In this document: in pieces, positions 51,518 to 59,116 of the stretch
Layout of the letters: each line of letters begins with the position of its first letter
How positions within the stretch are numbered: position 1 is the first letter of the stretch
DNA from: Neptunicella plasticusilytica
GTDB lineage: Bacteria > Pseudomonadota > Gammaproteobacteria > Enterobacterales > Alteromonadaceae
Reading direction: 5' to 3'
DNA length: 64,000 nt
NCBI RefSeq assembly: GCF_047922965.1
Contig: NZ_CP150481.1
Location: 310,001-374,000 of the forward strand
Translations under genes and position numbers: made by a program
Notes under the pieces: model-generated
The model's input: only the letters and a program-made list of their open reading frames with translations
What the model was told of the DNA's origin: nothing
Databases searched by the model: none

Positions 51518-52594
51518 ATGCGTTCAATACATAAAATGAATAGAGTGATTTTGCTTGCGGTTGATTTGACCTTGATATTGCTAACCAATGGTTGCCATAA
51601 AGCCCCGCAAACTGAAGACTCACCTGAATTAAGGCGCGTGATGACTCAGGTGGTTGAATCTACCTCAGCTCAACGTTGGCGGGAGTTCCCGGGTGTGGTT
51701 GAGGCCGCACAACAGGCCGATCTTGGCTTTCGTGTAGCTGGTAAACTGGTCAGTATTGCGGTTGAAGAAGGCGACCATGTTGCACAAGGCCAAGTACTGG
51801 CAAGGCTGGAAGATGCGGATTACCAGATCCAGTTAAACAGCGCCAAAGCCGAGTATAACCAAGCCAATACCGAGTTTGAGCGGGCAAAAGTCTTATTGAA
51901 TAAAACCCTGATTGCCCGTGCCGATTACGACAAACTTGCAGCCCAGCGTGCTGCCGCTTTGGCTTCACTGGAAGCGGCACAGCAAAATCTGCAGTACACC
52001 ATTATCAAAGCCCCGTTTACTGGCATCATCGCTCGTCGATACGTGGATAATTTTGAAGATATTTCCACTATGCAGCCGATTGTGACGATTCAGGACTTGT
52101 CCACTTTGCATATTAAAGTGGATATTCCTGAAACCGTGATGATTCGATTGAAACAAGCGAGTGGAACAAAGGTCTATGCGTCTTTCGATGCGTTACCCAA
52201 TCAGCAGTTTCCACTGGCTTTGCAGGCCGTTTCTACTGAAGCCGATCCTGCATCACGTACTTTTTCTGTGACCTTCAATATGCCCAGTTTAGGCAACGCC
52301 ACCATCTTGCCGGGAATGTCGGTAACGGTACGCGGAACCCAACAGGGAATGCCGGGCGGCATTTTGGTACCGACACAAGTTGTGTCCGAAAATACCAACG
52401 GCAGGTTTATTTATGTGGTGCAAAGCAACGGTGATGGCACAGGTACCGTGCATCAGCGCGCTGTTTATACAGGTGCGATTCATCAGCAAGGCATCGTTAT
52501 TGTTAGCGGGCTTCAAGACGGGGAGCGAATTATTACCGCCGGCATGAGCAAAATGTCAGAAGGCTTGCAGGTACGTTTAGGTCAAGGGGAATAG
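51518..52594 (+). CDS. RND efflux periplasmic adaptor (membrane-fusion protein)
   Basis: 358 residues from ATG 51518, which has GGAG at 51507-51510; a longer frame would run into the upstream gene. A lipoprotein signal ends in LLTNGC. The adaptor core shows ADLGFRVAGKLVSIAVEEGDHVAQGQVLARLEDADYQ (biotinyl-lipoyl half), a helical hairpin (about 100-150) and IIKAPFTGIIARRYVDNFE. It bridges the RND pump to an outer-membrane channel. Two base pairs separate it from the permease gene. Confidence 0.92.
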   Translation: MRSIHKMNRVILLAVDLTLILLTNGCHKAPQTEDSPELRRVMTQVVESTSAQRWREFPGVVEAAQQADLGFRVAGKLVSIAVEEGDHVAQGQVLARLEDADYQIQLNSAKAEYNQANTEFERAKVLLNKTLIARADYDKLAAQRAAALASLEAAQQNLQYTIIKAPFTGIIARRYVDNFEDISTMQPIVTIQDLSTLHIKVDIPETVMIRLKQASGTKVYASFDALPNQQFPLALQAVSTEADPASRTFSVTFNMPSLGNATILPGMSVTVRGTQQGMPGGILVPTQVVSENTNGRFIYVVQSNGDGTGTVHQRAVYTGAIHQQGIVIVSGLQDGERIITAGMSKMSEGLQVRLGQGE

Positions 52595-52596
52595 CG

Positions 52597-55500
52597 GTGA
52601 ATATTACTCGACTTGCGATTCAAAATAACCGGGTTACCCTGGCATTTCTGTGCTTTATCTTTATTGCCGGTTGGCAAACCTTTAAACAAATGCCTCGCGC
52701 TTACGACCCCGGATTTATTGTGCGCACGGCTCAGGTACTGACCTATTTTCCCGGCGCAAGTCCGCAGAGAGTGGAGGAGTTGGTATCGTCCAAGATTGAA
52801 GAGGCGGCAAAAAAAATCCCTGAACTGGATTTTGTCAAAAGTGAGTCTCGCACTGGTGTATCCATAGTGCGTGTCAGTATTAAAGAGAGTTATACCGACA
52901 TGCGGCCAATTTGGGACAATTTACGCCGCAAAGTGGAGGATGTGGTTCCTGATCTGCCAGATGACATTGTTGGCCCTTTTGTTAATGATGAATTTGGTGA
53001 TGTCTATGGCATTGTCCTGACAGTGACCGGTGAAGGGCTGAGTTATGCTGAGCTGCAAAAGGTGGCAGATAAAGCCCAAGCCGCTCTGCAACAAATCCCG
53101 GATGTGGCTAAAATGGATATTTTCGGCGAGCAGGAACAACAGGTGTTTGTCGAATACGATAATGCCAGGTTATCAGAGTTAGGACTCTCGCCTTTGCAAC
53201 TTTCACAAATACTGTCTGCTCGCAATATTGTGATATCCGGCGGGGAATTCAATCTTGGTTTGGAGCGTATTGTACTTGAGCCCAGTGGCAATTTTGAGTC
53301 CATAGAGGATATTGGTAAAACGGTGATTAGTTCACCCAAGACCCATCGCCTTATCATGCTGCGGGATATTGCGACCATTACACGGGGTTATATTGAACCA
53401 GCAAAGTCACTGGTTCACAGTTCAGGTCAGAGTGCGCTCGCACTGGCGCTATCTATGCGTGAGGGTGGCAACAATATTGAGCTGGGTGAGCAAGTGCGCA
53501 AAGCCATTCACAGCTTTGAGGCCCAGTATCCTCACGGTGTAGAGTTTGATCTCGTCAACTTTTCACCCAAAGAAGTGGATGTCAAAGTACGAGATTTTAT
53601 GGCTAACCTGCTACAAGCCGTATTGGTCGTCAGTCTGGTGATGTTGCTCACCTTGGGTGTGCGAACCGGGTTGGTGGTGGCAATGCTTATACCCACCTCA
53701 ATTTTGTTGTCGTTGATTGTGATGGATCTATTTCACATCGGTTTGGATCAGATTTCGTTGGCGGCGCTGATTATTTCGCTTGGTATGTTGGTGGACAATG
53801 GCATTGTCATGTCTGAAAGTATTATGGTTCATATGCAAAAAGGTAAGAGTGCAATTGAATCGGCGATTGCGTCTGCGTCAGAACTTCGCTTACCTTTATT
53901 GACCTCGTCCTTAACCACAGCCGCCGCGTTTTTACCTATTTATCTGGCTGAATCTAATGTAGGCGAATTTACCGCATCCTTGTTTAAAGTGGTGACTATT
54001 ACCTTATTATGTTCCTGGCTGATTTCGCTCACGGTTATTCCGCTGCTGTGCATCAAGTTTCTTCGCGTTTCACTGACACAAGAGTGCTATGGCGGAGCGG
54101 CTTATCGAGGATATGAACGACTGTTAAAAGCAACACTTAATCATCGAGCTGTTGTTATCGTGCTGACGGTTGGTTTACTGCTTGTGTCTTTGGTCGGGGC
54201 CAGTCTGTTACCTAAGCTCTTTTTCCCGCCGTCTGAACGTAGCTATTTCAAAATGGAGCTTGAGTTACCGACCAGTTATGCCATTCAAAGTACGGAAACC
54301 GTAGTGGCAGATCTGGAAGCCTATTTGGCAGAAAACCTGATGATCAATGAAGAACGAAAAGCTGGGATCAGTAACTGGGTTACATATATTGGTAATGGCG
54401 GGCCGCGTTTTATACTGTCGCATAATCCCAAACCCTCCAGCCCCAATTACGCATTGATGATTGTTAATGTCTCTGACGCGAGTGAGATTCGTCACTATAT
54501 GGATGAGATCCGGCGATATGCGCAAGATCATCACCCGGACTTGACACTGACGCTCAGTCTTATCGGTAATGGACCCGCAGTGAATAATCCCATAGAAGTG
54601 CGTCTGTCTGGTTGGGATCCTGATGTGTTGGCCAGAGCAACCGAGCAGGTGCGAGGGCATTTGAACCAAATGCCTGAACTGCAAAATATTACCGACGACT
54701 GGGGCCAGCGCATAAAAAAACTTAATGTTGCTGTGGACCAGGTGCGGGCACAACGGGCAGGCGTCACCAGTCAGGATATTGCTATTTCACTACAGACAAG
54801 CCTGAGTGGTTTTGAGCTGACCGAGTACCGCGAACAGGAAGACAACATTCCTGTAATGCTTCGAACTCAAGCAAGTACCCGGCAAACGCTAAATAAGGTC
54901 AGGTCATTGTCTGTCTATGCGCAAATGACAGGGCATTCGGTTCCACTGAGCCAGGTCGCGGATGTACAACTTGTATGGGATGTGGCCAAAATCCAAAGGC
55001 GAAACGGTTTACGCACTGTCACACTGGGCGCACAACTGGTTGGCGATGCCAATGCTGCGGAAATGGTGTCCCGCCTTGATTCATGGCTGAATAAACAACA
55101 GGGCAATTGGGACAACGAGGTAACCTATCAGTTTGGCGGTGAACACGAAAGTTCGGGTAAGGCTAACCAGTCCATTGCCGACAAATTAGCCATTGCGGGC
55201 ATGATTATTGTTGCACTGCTGATAGGCCAGTTTAATAGTGTGCGCAAATCCATTGTGGTTCTGTCGACTATACCCCTTGGGCTAATCGGGGTTATATCGG
55301 GATTAACGCTGGCGAATTCCTATATAGGCTTTATGACCATTCTGGGTATTGTGTCGCTGGCCGGGATTGTGATTAACAACGCCATTGTGTTGTTAGAGCG
55401 GATTAAAATCGAGTTGGACAACGGCGTCGAGCATTATCAGGCTATTGTGAATGCGGCAAAGACCAGAGCGAGGCCCATCCTGTTGACTACCGCTACGACA

Positions 55501-55653
55501 GTGTTAGGGCTTATCCCACTTTATTTAGGTGGTGGCGCCATGTGGGAGCCAATGGCAATTGCCATTATGGCCGGGTTATTGTTTTCTACCCTGTTAACAC
55601 TTGGCGTGGTACCGGTTTTATATGCCTCTTTGTATAAGGTAAAGCCAAGGTAA
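52597..55653 (+). CDS. RND-family efflux permease
   Basis: 1018-residue inner-membrane pump starting with GTG at 52597 (AGGGGA upstream). Twelve helices in two repeats, two large periplasmic loops, and a proton-relay aspartate in SLGMLVDNGIVMSE. The N-terminal PGASPQRVEELVSSKIEEA and C-terminal LAGIVINNAIVLLERI are typical of the HAE/AcrB group. No outer-membrane channel gene follows, so a TolC encoded elsewhere is needed. The substrate is unknown. Confidence 0.93.
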   Translation: MNITRLAIQNNRVTLAFLCFIFIAGWQTFKQMPRAYDPGFIVRTAQVLTYFPGASPQRVEELVSSKIEEAAKKIPELDFVKSESRTGVSIVRVSIKESYTDMRPIWDNLRRKVEDVVPDLPDDIVGPFVNDEFGDVYGIVLTVTGEGLSYAELQKVADKAQAALQQIPDVAKMDIFGEQEQQVFVEYDNARLSELGLSPLQLSQILSARNIVISGGEFNLGLERIVLEPSGNFESIEDIGKTVISSPKTHRLIMLRDIATITRGYIEPAKSLVHSSGQSALALALSMREGGNNIELGEQVRKAIHSFEAQYPHGVEFDLVNFSPKEVDVKVRDFMANLLQAVLVVSLVMLLTLGVRTGLVVAMLIPTSILLSLIVMDLFHIGLDQISLAALIISLGMLVDNGIVMSESIMVHMQKGKSAIESAIASASELRLPLLTSSLTTAAAFLPIYLAESNVGEFTASLFKVVTITLLCSWLISLTVIPLLCIKFLRVSLTQECYGGAAYRGYERLLKATLNHRAVVIVLTVGLLLVSLVGASLLPKLFFPPSERSYFKMELELPTSYAIQSTETVVADLEAYLAENLMINEERKAGISNWVTYIGNGGPRFILSHNPKPSSPNYALMIVNVSDASEIRHYMDEIRRYAQDHHPDLTLTLSLIGNGPAVNNPIEVRLSGWDPDVLARATEQVRGHLNQMPELQNITDDWGQRIKKLNVAVDQVRAQRAGVTSQDIAISLQTSLSGFELTEYREQEDNIPVMLRTQASTRQTLNKVRSLSVYAQMTGHSVPLSQVADVQLVWDVAKIQRRNGLRTVTLGAQLVGDANAAEMVSRLDSWLNKQQGNWDNEVTYQFGGEHESSGKANQSIADKLAIAGMIIVALLIGQFNSVRKSIVVLSTIPLGLIGVISGLTLANSYIGFMTILGIVSLAGIVINNAIVLLERIKIELDNGVEHYQAIVNAAKTRARPILLTTATTVLGLIPLYLGGGAMWEPMAIAIMAGLLFSTLLTLGVVPVLYASLYKVKPR

Positions 55654-55683
55654 ACACCAGCATCAACTTACCGTCAGATACGG

Positions 55684-55871
55684 GTCAACCTAGGTTAACA
55701 CTGCATAGAACAATGCTGGGTTGTTATAAGCAGGAATGAAATAATCAGCCGTTAATCCTGAGCGCGGAGCCGTAGGATGGTTTCGCCAAATCGATATGAT
55801 CTTGAATTGATCGTTTGGGTGAGGTGATGGCGACAACAGCCAAAGAAGAAGTGCAGCAGCTTCTTCTTTGG
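55684..55871. repeat. Cluster of inverted repeats at the distal edge of the cassette region
   Basis: Three structures sit in the 245-bp gap after the RND gene: a near-perfect 16-bp palindrome GTCAACCTAGGTTAAC (55684-55699); a hairpin with arms CCAAATCGAT/ATCGTTTGG (55786-55818); and a perfect 12-bp stem CCAAAGAAGAAG/CTTCTTCTTTGG (55840-55871) with an 8-base loop, 28 bp after the end of the 55899 gene on its own strand. The last could be a terminator or part of an attC-like site: outer arms GCGACAG and CTGTTGTCGC pair around it. Confidence 0.5.
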
Positions 55872-55898
55872 AATCCTCCGGCACCCTGTCGCAATTTT

Positions 55899-56327
55899 TT
55901 AGGCAACTTTCACATACACCCAATTAGACGGTTTTACTGCGTACATAAACAGACACTTCCAATTATTGTAGTTAGAACCGCAACTTAATTTTATGTTCTT
56001 CCCGTCAACTTTTTCGAATTCAAATGGTATGGACTTACACCAGTCAACTTTAACTGAAATAGTATGTTTGCCAGAATCTAATTCGAAGTGCTTAACTTCT
56101 CCTGATGCTATTTCACTGACCAAAGCACCATCGACATATATCTTGTATTTGCGGAGGTAATTTGTAGGTTCGACACCTCTAGATACAGTTAAACAATTAA
56201 TCGGAGTTGAATAATCGACCGCTAAGTTTTCTTTATGCCGATTAACTTTTCTACCAAAATACAAACCAAAGGCAAACCAAATTGCCAAAAAGCCAACTAA
56301 AGGAATAAACGCTTTAACTATCTCCAT
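55899..56327 (-). CDS. Cassette gene: membrane-anchored beta-domain protein, unknown function
   Basis: 142 residues. One membrane helix at about residues 6-25 is followed by a soluble domain with KIYVDGALVSEIASGEVKHFELDSGKHTISVKVDWC, a pattern like PEGA-type beta domains. I do not recognise a named family. AGGAAA lies 4-5 bp before the ATG. It begins just after the core-like sequence CGTTAAGC that follows the preceding gene, as expected of a cassette. Confidence 0.7.
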   Translation of the reverse strand: MEIVKAFIPLVGFLAIWFAFGLYFGRKVNRHKENLAVDYSTPINCLTVSRGVEPTNYLRKYKIYVDGALVSEIASGEVKHFELDSGKHTISVKVDWCKSIPFEFEKVDGKNIKLSCGSNYNNWKCLFMYAVKPSNWVYVKVA

Positions 56328-56358
56328 ACTTTTCCTGGTTGCTTAACGCCTGCACTTG
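56328..56358 (-). other. Short attC-like remnant between cassettes
   Basis: On the minus strand GCCCTAAC (which contains the stop codon of the upstream gene) is followed after about 10 bases by GTTAAGC. These correspond to the outer R'' (RYYYAAC) and R' (GTTRRRY) boxes of an attC site, but the central hairpin is absent, so this is at best a deleted site. Confidence 0.4.
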
Positions 56359-56841
56359 TTAGGGCTGACCTTTGCCATTGAAAACAGTCTTGTATTCAGG
56401 ATGCTTCGCTTTTTGAGAACGTGTTAATACTGTGCGCAAAGCGTTTGCCAGCACCCACTTTAAGTTTGCGTTTTGCTCTTGGTAAAAGGCAGTTAGCAAA
56501 GCTTCAGAGGCCACTTCATTTGCGTCTTGCTCAGTAAGAGCGCGAATGATGCCCTCTCTAATTCTCGGATGATGCTCAACGCCGAGGTGATTCACTAATA
56601 TTGAATAGGCGCTGCTATAGCTACCGCTAAATTTACGTAAAAATTCGTAGCGATTATCGCTATTGACGAAATCCCATACCGATTCGATTTCATAACCAAG
56701 TGCTCTCAGCTCTTCAATCAAACCACGCTCATCCTCTGCCAGAATTGCTTCTTTTTCCTCAAGCTCCTTGTCTTTACGCTTCCGCATCGCCTGGTATTCA
56801 GGATCAGCTTCTAGCTTTTTCATTAAATCACTGGCTTTCAT
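56359..56841 (-). CDS. Cassette gene: HEAT-like helical protein, unknown function
   Basis: 160 residues, all helical. A charged N-terminal coiled coil (about 1-45) is followed by IEELRALGYEIESVWDFVNS and HEAT-like helices: LVNHLGVEHHPRIREGIIRALTEQDA and ANLKWVLANALRTV. No catalytic motif is visible. GGAG lies about 7 bp before the ATG. Cassette arrays often carry proteins of this kind; its role is unknown. Confidence 0.72.
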   Translation of the reverse strand: MKASDLMKKLEADPEYQAMRKRKDKELEEKEAILAEDERGLIEELRALGYEIESVWDFVNSDNRYEFLRKFSGSYSSAYSILVNHLGVEHHPRIREGIIRALTEQDANEVASEALLTAFYQEQNANLKWVLANALRTVLTRSQKAKHPEYKTVFNGKGQP

Positions 56842-56870
56842 TCGTAAGCTCCAAGGGCCCTAACGCCTTA
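56842..56870 (-). other. attC core-like remnant between cassettes
   Basis: Immediately after the stop of the upstream gene the minus strand reads AAGGCGTTAGGGCCC, matching the R' core (GTTRRRY) at six of seven bases. No complete hairpin partner is seen, so it is a partial site. Confidence 0.35.
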
Positions 56871-57341
56871 TTATAAAGCCTTAAATTCCTTACCGAAATT
56901 TATACCACCTCTTTCTGAAAAAGTTAAAAATTGATATTTAGTTAAGATGGGTGGCATACGAACATACATTTTGAAACCAGTGGCTGTTACAACAATTTCG
57001 CCTTCCTGACATTCAAACCTGAACTGGTGCTGAGTAAACTTACCATTAGGAGTTAACCTTGGGTTTTCCATGTGGAGGTCAGCTATTTCGATTAGACCTT
57101 GTTCTGATTTGATGTCTATTTTAACTGAGTGAGAGTTTTCGAAAACCATTGTTACAGGCGCAACATAAAACTGATATGAATCACTTTCGCTTTCAGGGTT
57201 TACCCACTTGAAGATGTAATCAAGATCTACACACCATTCGAATGTTTCATCATTTGTATAGAAAGAATAAATTTGAGAATCGTGCCAGCCCATGACCTTA
57301 AAGTCACTTTCAGTCCAAATTTCCTTTTCTAATTTAAACAC
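56871..57341 (-). CDS. Cassette gene: hypothetical protein
   Basis: 156 residues from GTG 57341, which has AAGGAAAG just upstream. A longer frame up to 57482 exists, but its first 47 codons are a translation of the attC site and of the end of the preceding gene, so I reject that start. The protein has MGWHDSQIYSFYTND, a run of predicted beta strands, and FKWVNPESESDSYQFYVAPVTMVFEN. I do not recognise a characterised family. It is downstream of the Shedu gene and separated from it by a full attC-like site. Confidence 0.72.
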   Translation of the reverse strand: MFKLEKEIWTESDFKVMGWHDSQIYSFYTNDETFEWCVDLDYIFKWVNPESESDSYQFYVAPVTMVFENSHSVKIDIKSEQGLIEIADLHMENPRLTPNGKFTQHQFRFECQEGEIVVTATGFKMYVRMPPILTKYQFLTFSERGGINFGKEFKAL

Positions 57342-57357
57342 TGAACTTTCCTTGGCT

Positions 57358-57435
57358 TTATAACGCGAAGCTTTGCGGTAATTTTGGAACCGCGAAGCGG
57401 TGGAAAAATTGTCCGGCAACAGCGCTTTGTTAGCT
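57358..57435 (-). other. attC-like recombination site downstream of the Shedu gene
   Basis: On the minus strand the site starts AGCTAACAAAGCGCTG (the TAA is the stop codon of the Shedu gene) and ends CGCGTTATAAAGC. Between them lie CCGGACAATTTTTCC, a central hairpin ACCGCTTCGCGGT and CCAAAATTACCGCAAAGC, so the two halves pair imperfectly along about 78 bp. Outer TAAC/GTTA boxes, inner imperfect arms and a small loop are the attC plan. Confidence 0.65.
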
Positions 57436-58584
57436 TTGATTATGAAGCACGATAAATCTTGCACGTTCATATAGTTCGACAAAGGTTATTATTTCTGGGC
57501 TTGATATATTCTTTCTCAGCAATTCGAACGACCTTAGCTTATCCTTATTAACTCCATTCTCTGTTGAAAACTCAGCCATACTACCGATCACGAGATAGGC
57601 CTTGGGCTGGTAATTATATATTTCCTCTCCAGTCGGATTACCAAACTTATCGTCTAGGCTGATTTTACTGGATAGGTTTTCAACGGCAGATGCTACGGTG
57701 CCCTGCACTTGAGATATTGCACCCGCCAATTTCTTTGATGGCGCCCAACATCCAGATCTATATGATTTGGAGTCAAGTAGTTTAGTCGCGTGAGTTTTAA
57801 TTTCGACAAAGCAGAGATTAGATATAATACCTTTGGTCTTCATTAGAGCATCAACACGCTTACCATGCGCGCTAACATTATGACCCTGAACAACCTGCTC
57901 CAACTTCTTATCGTCTAATCCGGACAGAAAAATGTAGCCTAGACCGTATCCGAAGACCCATGGGTTTTTTTCAAAGTACTTCTGCCAAAGCCCCTCATTA
58001 GTGGTTCTCTTCCTCTCTTTTAGGTCGCTGAAGTATTCCGAATCATTCAGCAGCTTTTCATACACATCAAGCTGTTTCTTTCGATATCCAACAGCAACGA
58101 TGTCTTCAGTTGTCACCTCGGAGCGAAGAACTTCTGCAAACAGCTCTTGGTTTTCATGCAGAATACTTTTTGCTTGGCTATTCGACAGGACAATTCTATT
58201 CAGCTCTTCGTCCGTAATATTAATCCGTGAAGGGCTATCCAGATTAACTGATTGGATATTCCTAATGAATTCAAGAAGCTTACCAATTTCCTCACCAACA
58301 AAAGAGAAACTGGCATTATGAGGTTTATCCGTTGCAACCGTGTAGCCTTGTATATTTAATACGAATATTCCTCTTGTATCCTCAAGAAACTTAGCGGCTA
58401 TATACGATTTTGCGTCTTCTTTGTGGCGAAGTACAATTTCATCTTTGATTTTGGCAAAGGCATATGAATCAGGCGAGTCAATCACTTTAGCGGCAATGCG
58501 GACCGTTCTATCAGAATCGCCAAAAGCTTTAAGCCTTGGGCTTATGTACGTTTTTCCAGCTTTTGGATTTTGATAGTCATCCAT
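57430..58584 (-). CDS. sduA: Shedu-type (SduA, DUF4263) anti-phage nuclease
   Basis: 384 residues from ATG 58584 (GAGGA about 10 bp upstream; a TTG at 58590 is the alternative). The N-terminal half (about 1-190) is a variable sensor-like region. The C-terminal half is the DUF4263 PD-(D/E)xK domain: LWQKYFEKNPWVFGYG near residue 199, then the catalytic set D245 in GKRVDALM, E261 and K263 in FVEIKTH, followed by SYRSGCW and KLAGAISQVQGTV. Single-gene Shedu systems protect against phage, and characterised members cut DNA. Defence function here is inferred from the family. It is a cassette on its own between two full attC-like sites. Confidence 0.85.
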   Translation of the reverse strand: MDDYQNPKAGKTYISPRLKAFGDSDRTVRIAAKVIDSPDSYAFAKIKDEIVLRHKEDAKSYIAAKFLEDTRGIFVLNIQGYTVATDKPHNASFSFVGEEIGKLLEFIRNIQSVNLDSPSRINITDEELNRIVLSNSQAKSILHENQELFAEVLRSEVTTEDIVAVGYRKKQLDVYEKLLNDSEYFSDLKERKRTTNEGLWQKYFEKNPWVFGYGLGYIFLSGLDDKKLEQVVQGHNVSAHGKRVDALMKTKGIISNLCFVEIKTHATKLLDSKSYRSGCWAPSKKLAGAISQVQGTVASAVENLSSKISLDDKFGNPTGEEIYNYQPKAYLVIGSMAEFSTENGVNKDKLRSFELLRKNISSPEIITFVELYERARFIVLHNQS

Positions 58585-58613
58585 ATACAAATATTCCTCA
58601 AGTACCCACTGAA

Positions 58614-58691
58614 AGCTAACGCTTTAAACAGCGGAAAACACACGCGCTTTGGCCGTCTTTTGGCCTGTGAGTGGTTTTCCGATAGTTTAAC
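58614..58691 (-). other. attC-like recombination site upstream of the Shedu gene
   Basis: On the minus strand GTTAAACTATCGGAAAAC and GTTTTCCGCTGTTTAAAGC form outer arms that pair over 8 bp plus partial matches, with inner arms GGCC/GGCC around a short loop, and the site ends GCGTTAGCT. Its length from outer box to outer box is 78 bp, the same as the site at 57358-57435. It starts 8 bp after the stop of the 58700 gene. Confidence 0.65.
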
Positions 58692-58699
58692 TTGTATGG

Positions 58700-59116
58700 T
58701 TAATAACCCACACTAACAAATCTATTTTTTAACTTTTCATTTAATCCTTTTTCTAACTCTAAAGGCTGAGTATCGAGTTTTTCTTTGATAAATTTTAAGT
58801 TCTTTGAATAGTCAGGATTATTAGCCATTTTCTCTATGTTGTAATAGATACGGGAAAATAAATCATTGTCTAAATATTGCTGAGATTCAATAGCGCCTTC
58901 TCGAATTAACTTTTCCCGAAGCGATAGCTTATAAAAAATGTCATCTACAGTAAGCCTTAAAATATGAGTCCTAAAGTCAGTTAAACGAGCATTATCTATT
59001 TCTTTTACTGAAGCTTTGCAGTTTTCGTTGGTAGCTTCAATTAACTGTTCAACTTTTGTCTTATCTTGCGCAATAGCAAGAGATGAAAAGAACGATAAAA
59101 TTAGAAGTAATCTCAT
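58700..59116 (-). CDS. Cassette gene: small exported protein, unknown function
   Basis: 138 residues with a signal peptide (MRLLLILSFFSSLAIAQ, cleavage near residue 16). The mature protein is helical and charged, with one cysteine, and no recognisable domain. A strong AGGAGGA precedes the ATG. It is the first gene of the cassette run in reading direction. Its low GC content matches the other cassettes more than the flanking genes, by eye. Confidence 0.68.
   Translation of the reverse strand: MRLLLILSFFSSLAIAQDKTKVEQLIEATNENCKASVKEIDNARLTDFRTHILRLTVDDIFYKLSLREKLIREGAIESQQYLDNDLFSRIYYNIEKMANNPDYSKNLKFIKEKLDTQPLELEKGLNEKLKNRFVSVGY

Noticed and set aside
55690..55923. A 77-codon minus-strand frame overlapping the end of the 55899 gene
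   Set aside because: It runs through the hairpin cluster, overlaps the real cassette gene start to end in another frame, and has no ribosome binding site or domain.
57342..57482. Extended N-terminus of the 56871 cassette gene
   Set aside because: The extension is a translation of the attC-like site and overlaps the Shedu gene; GTG 57341 has a proper ribosome binding site.
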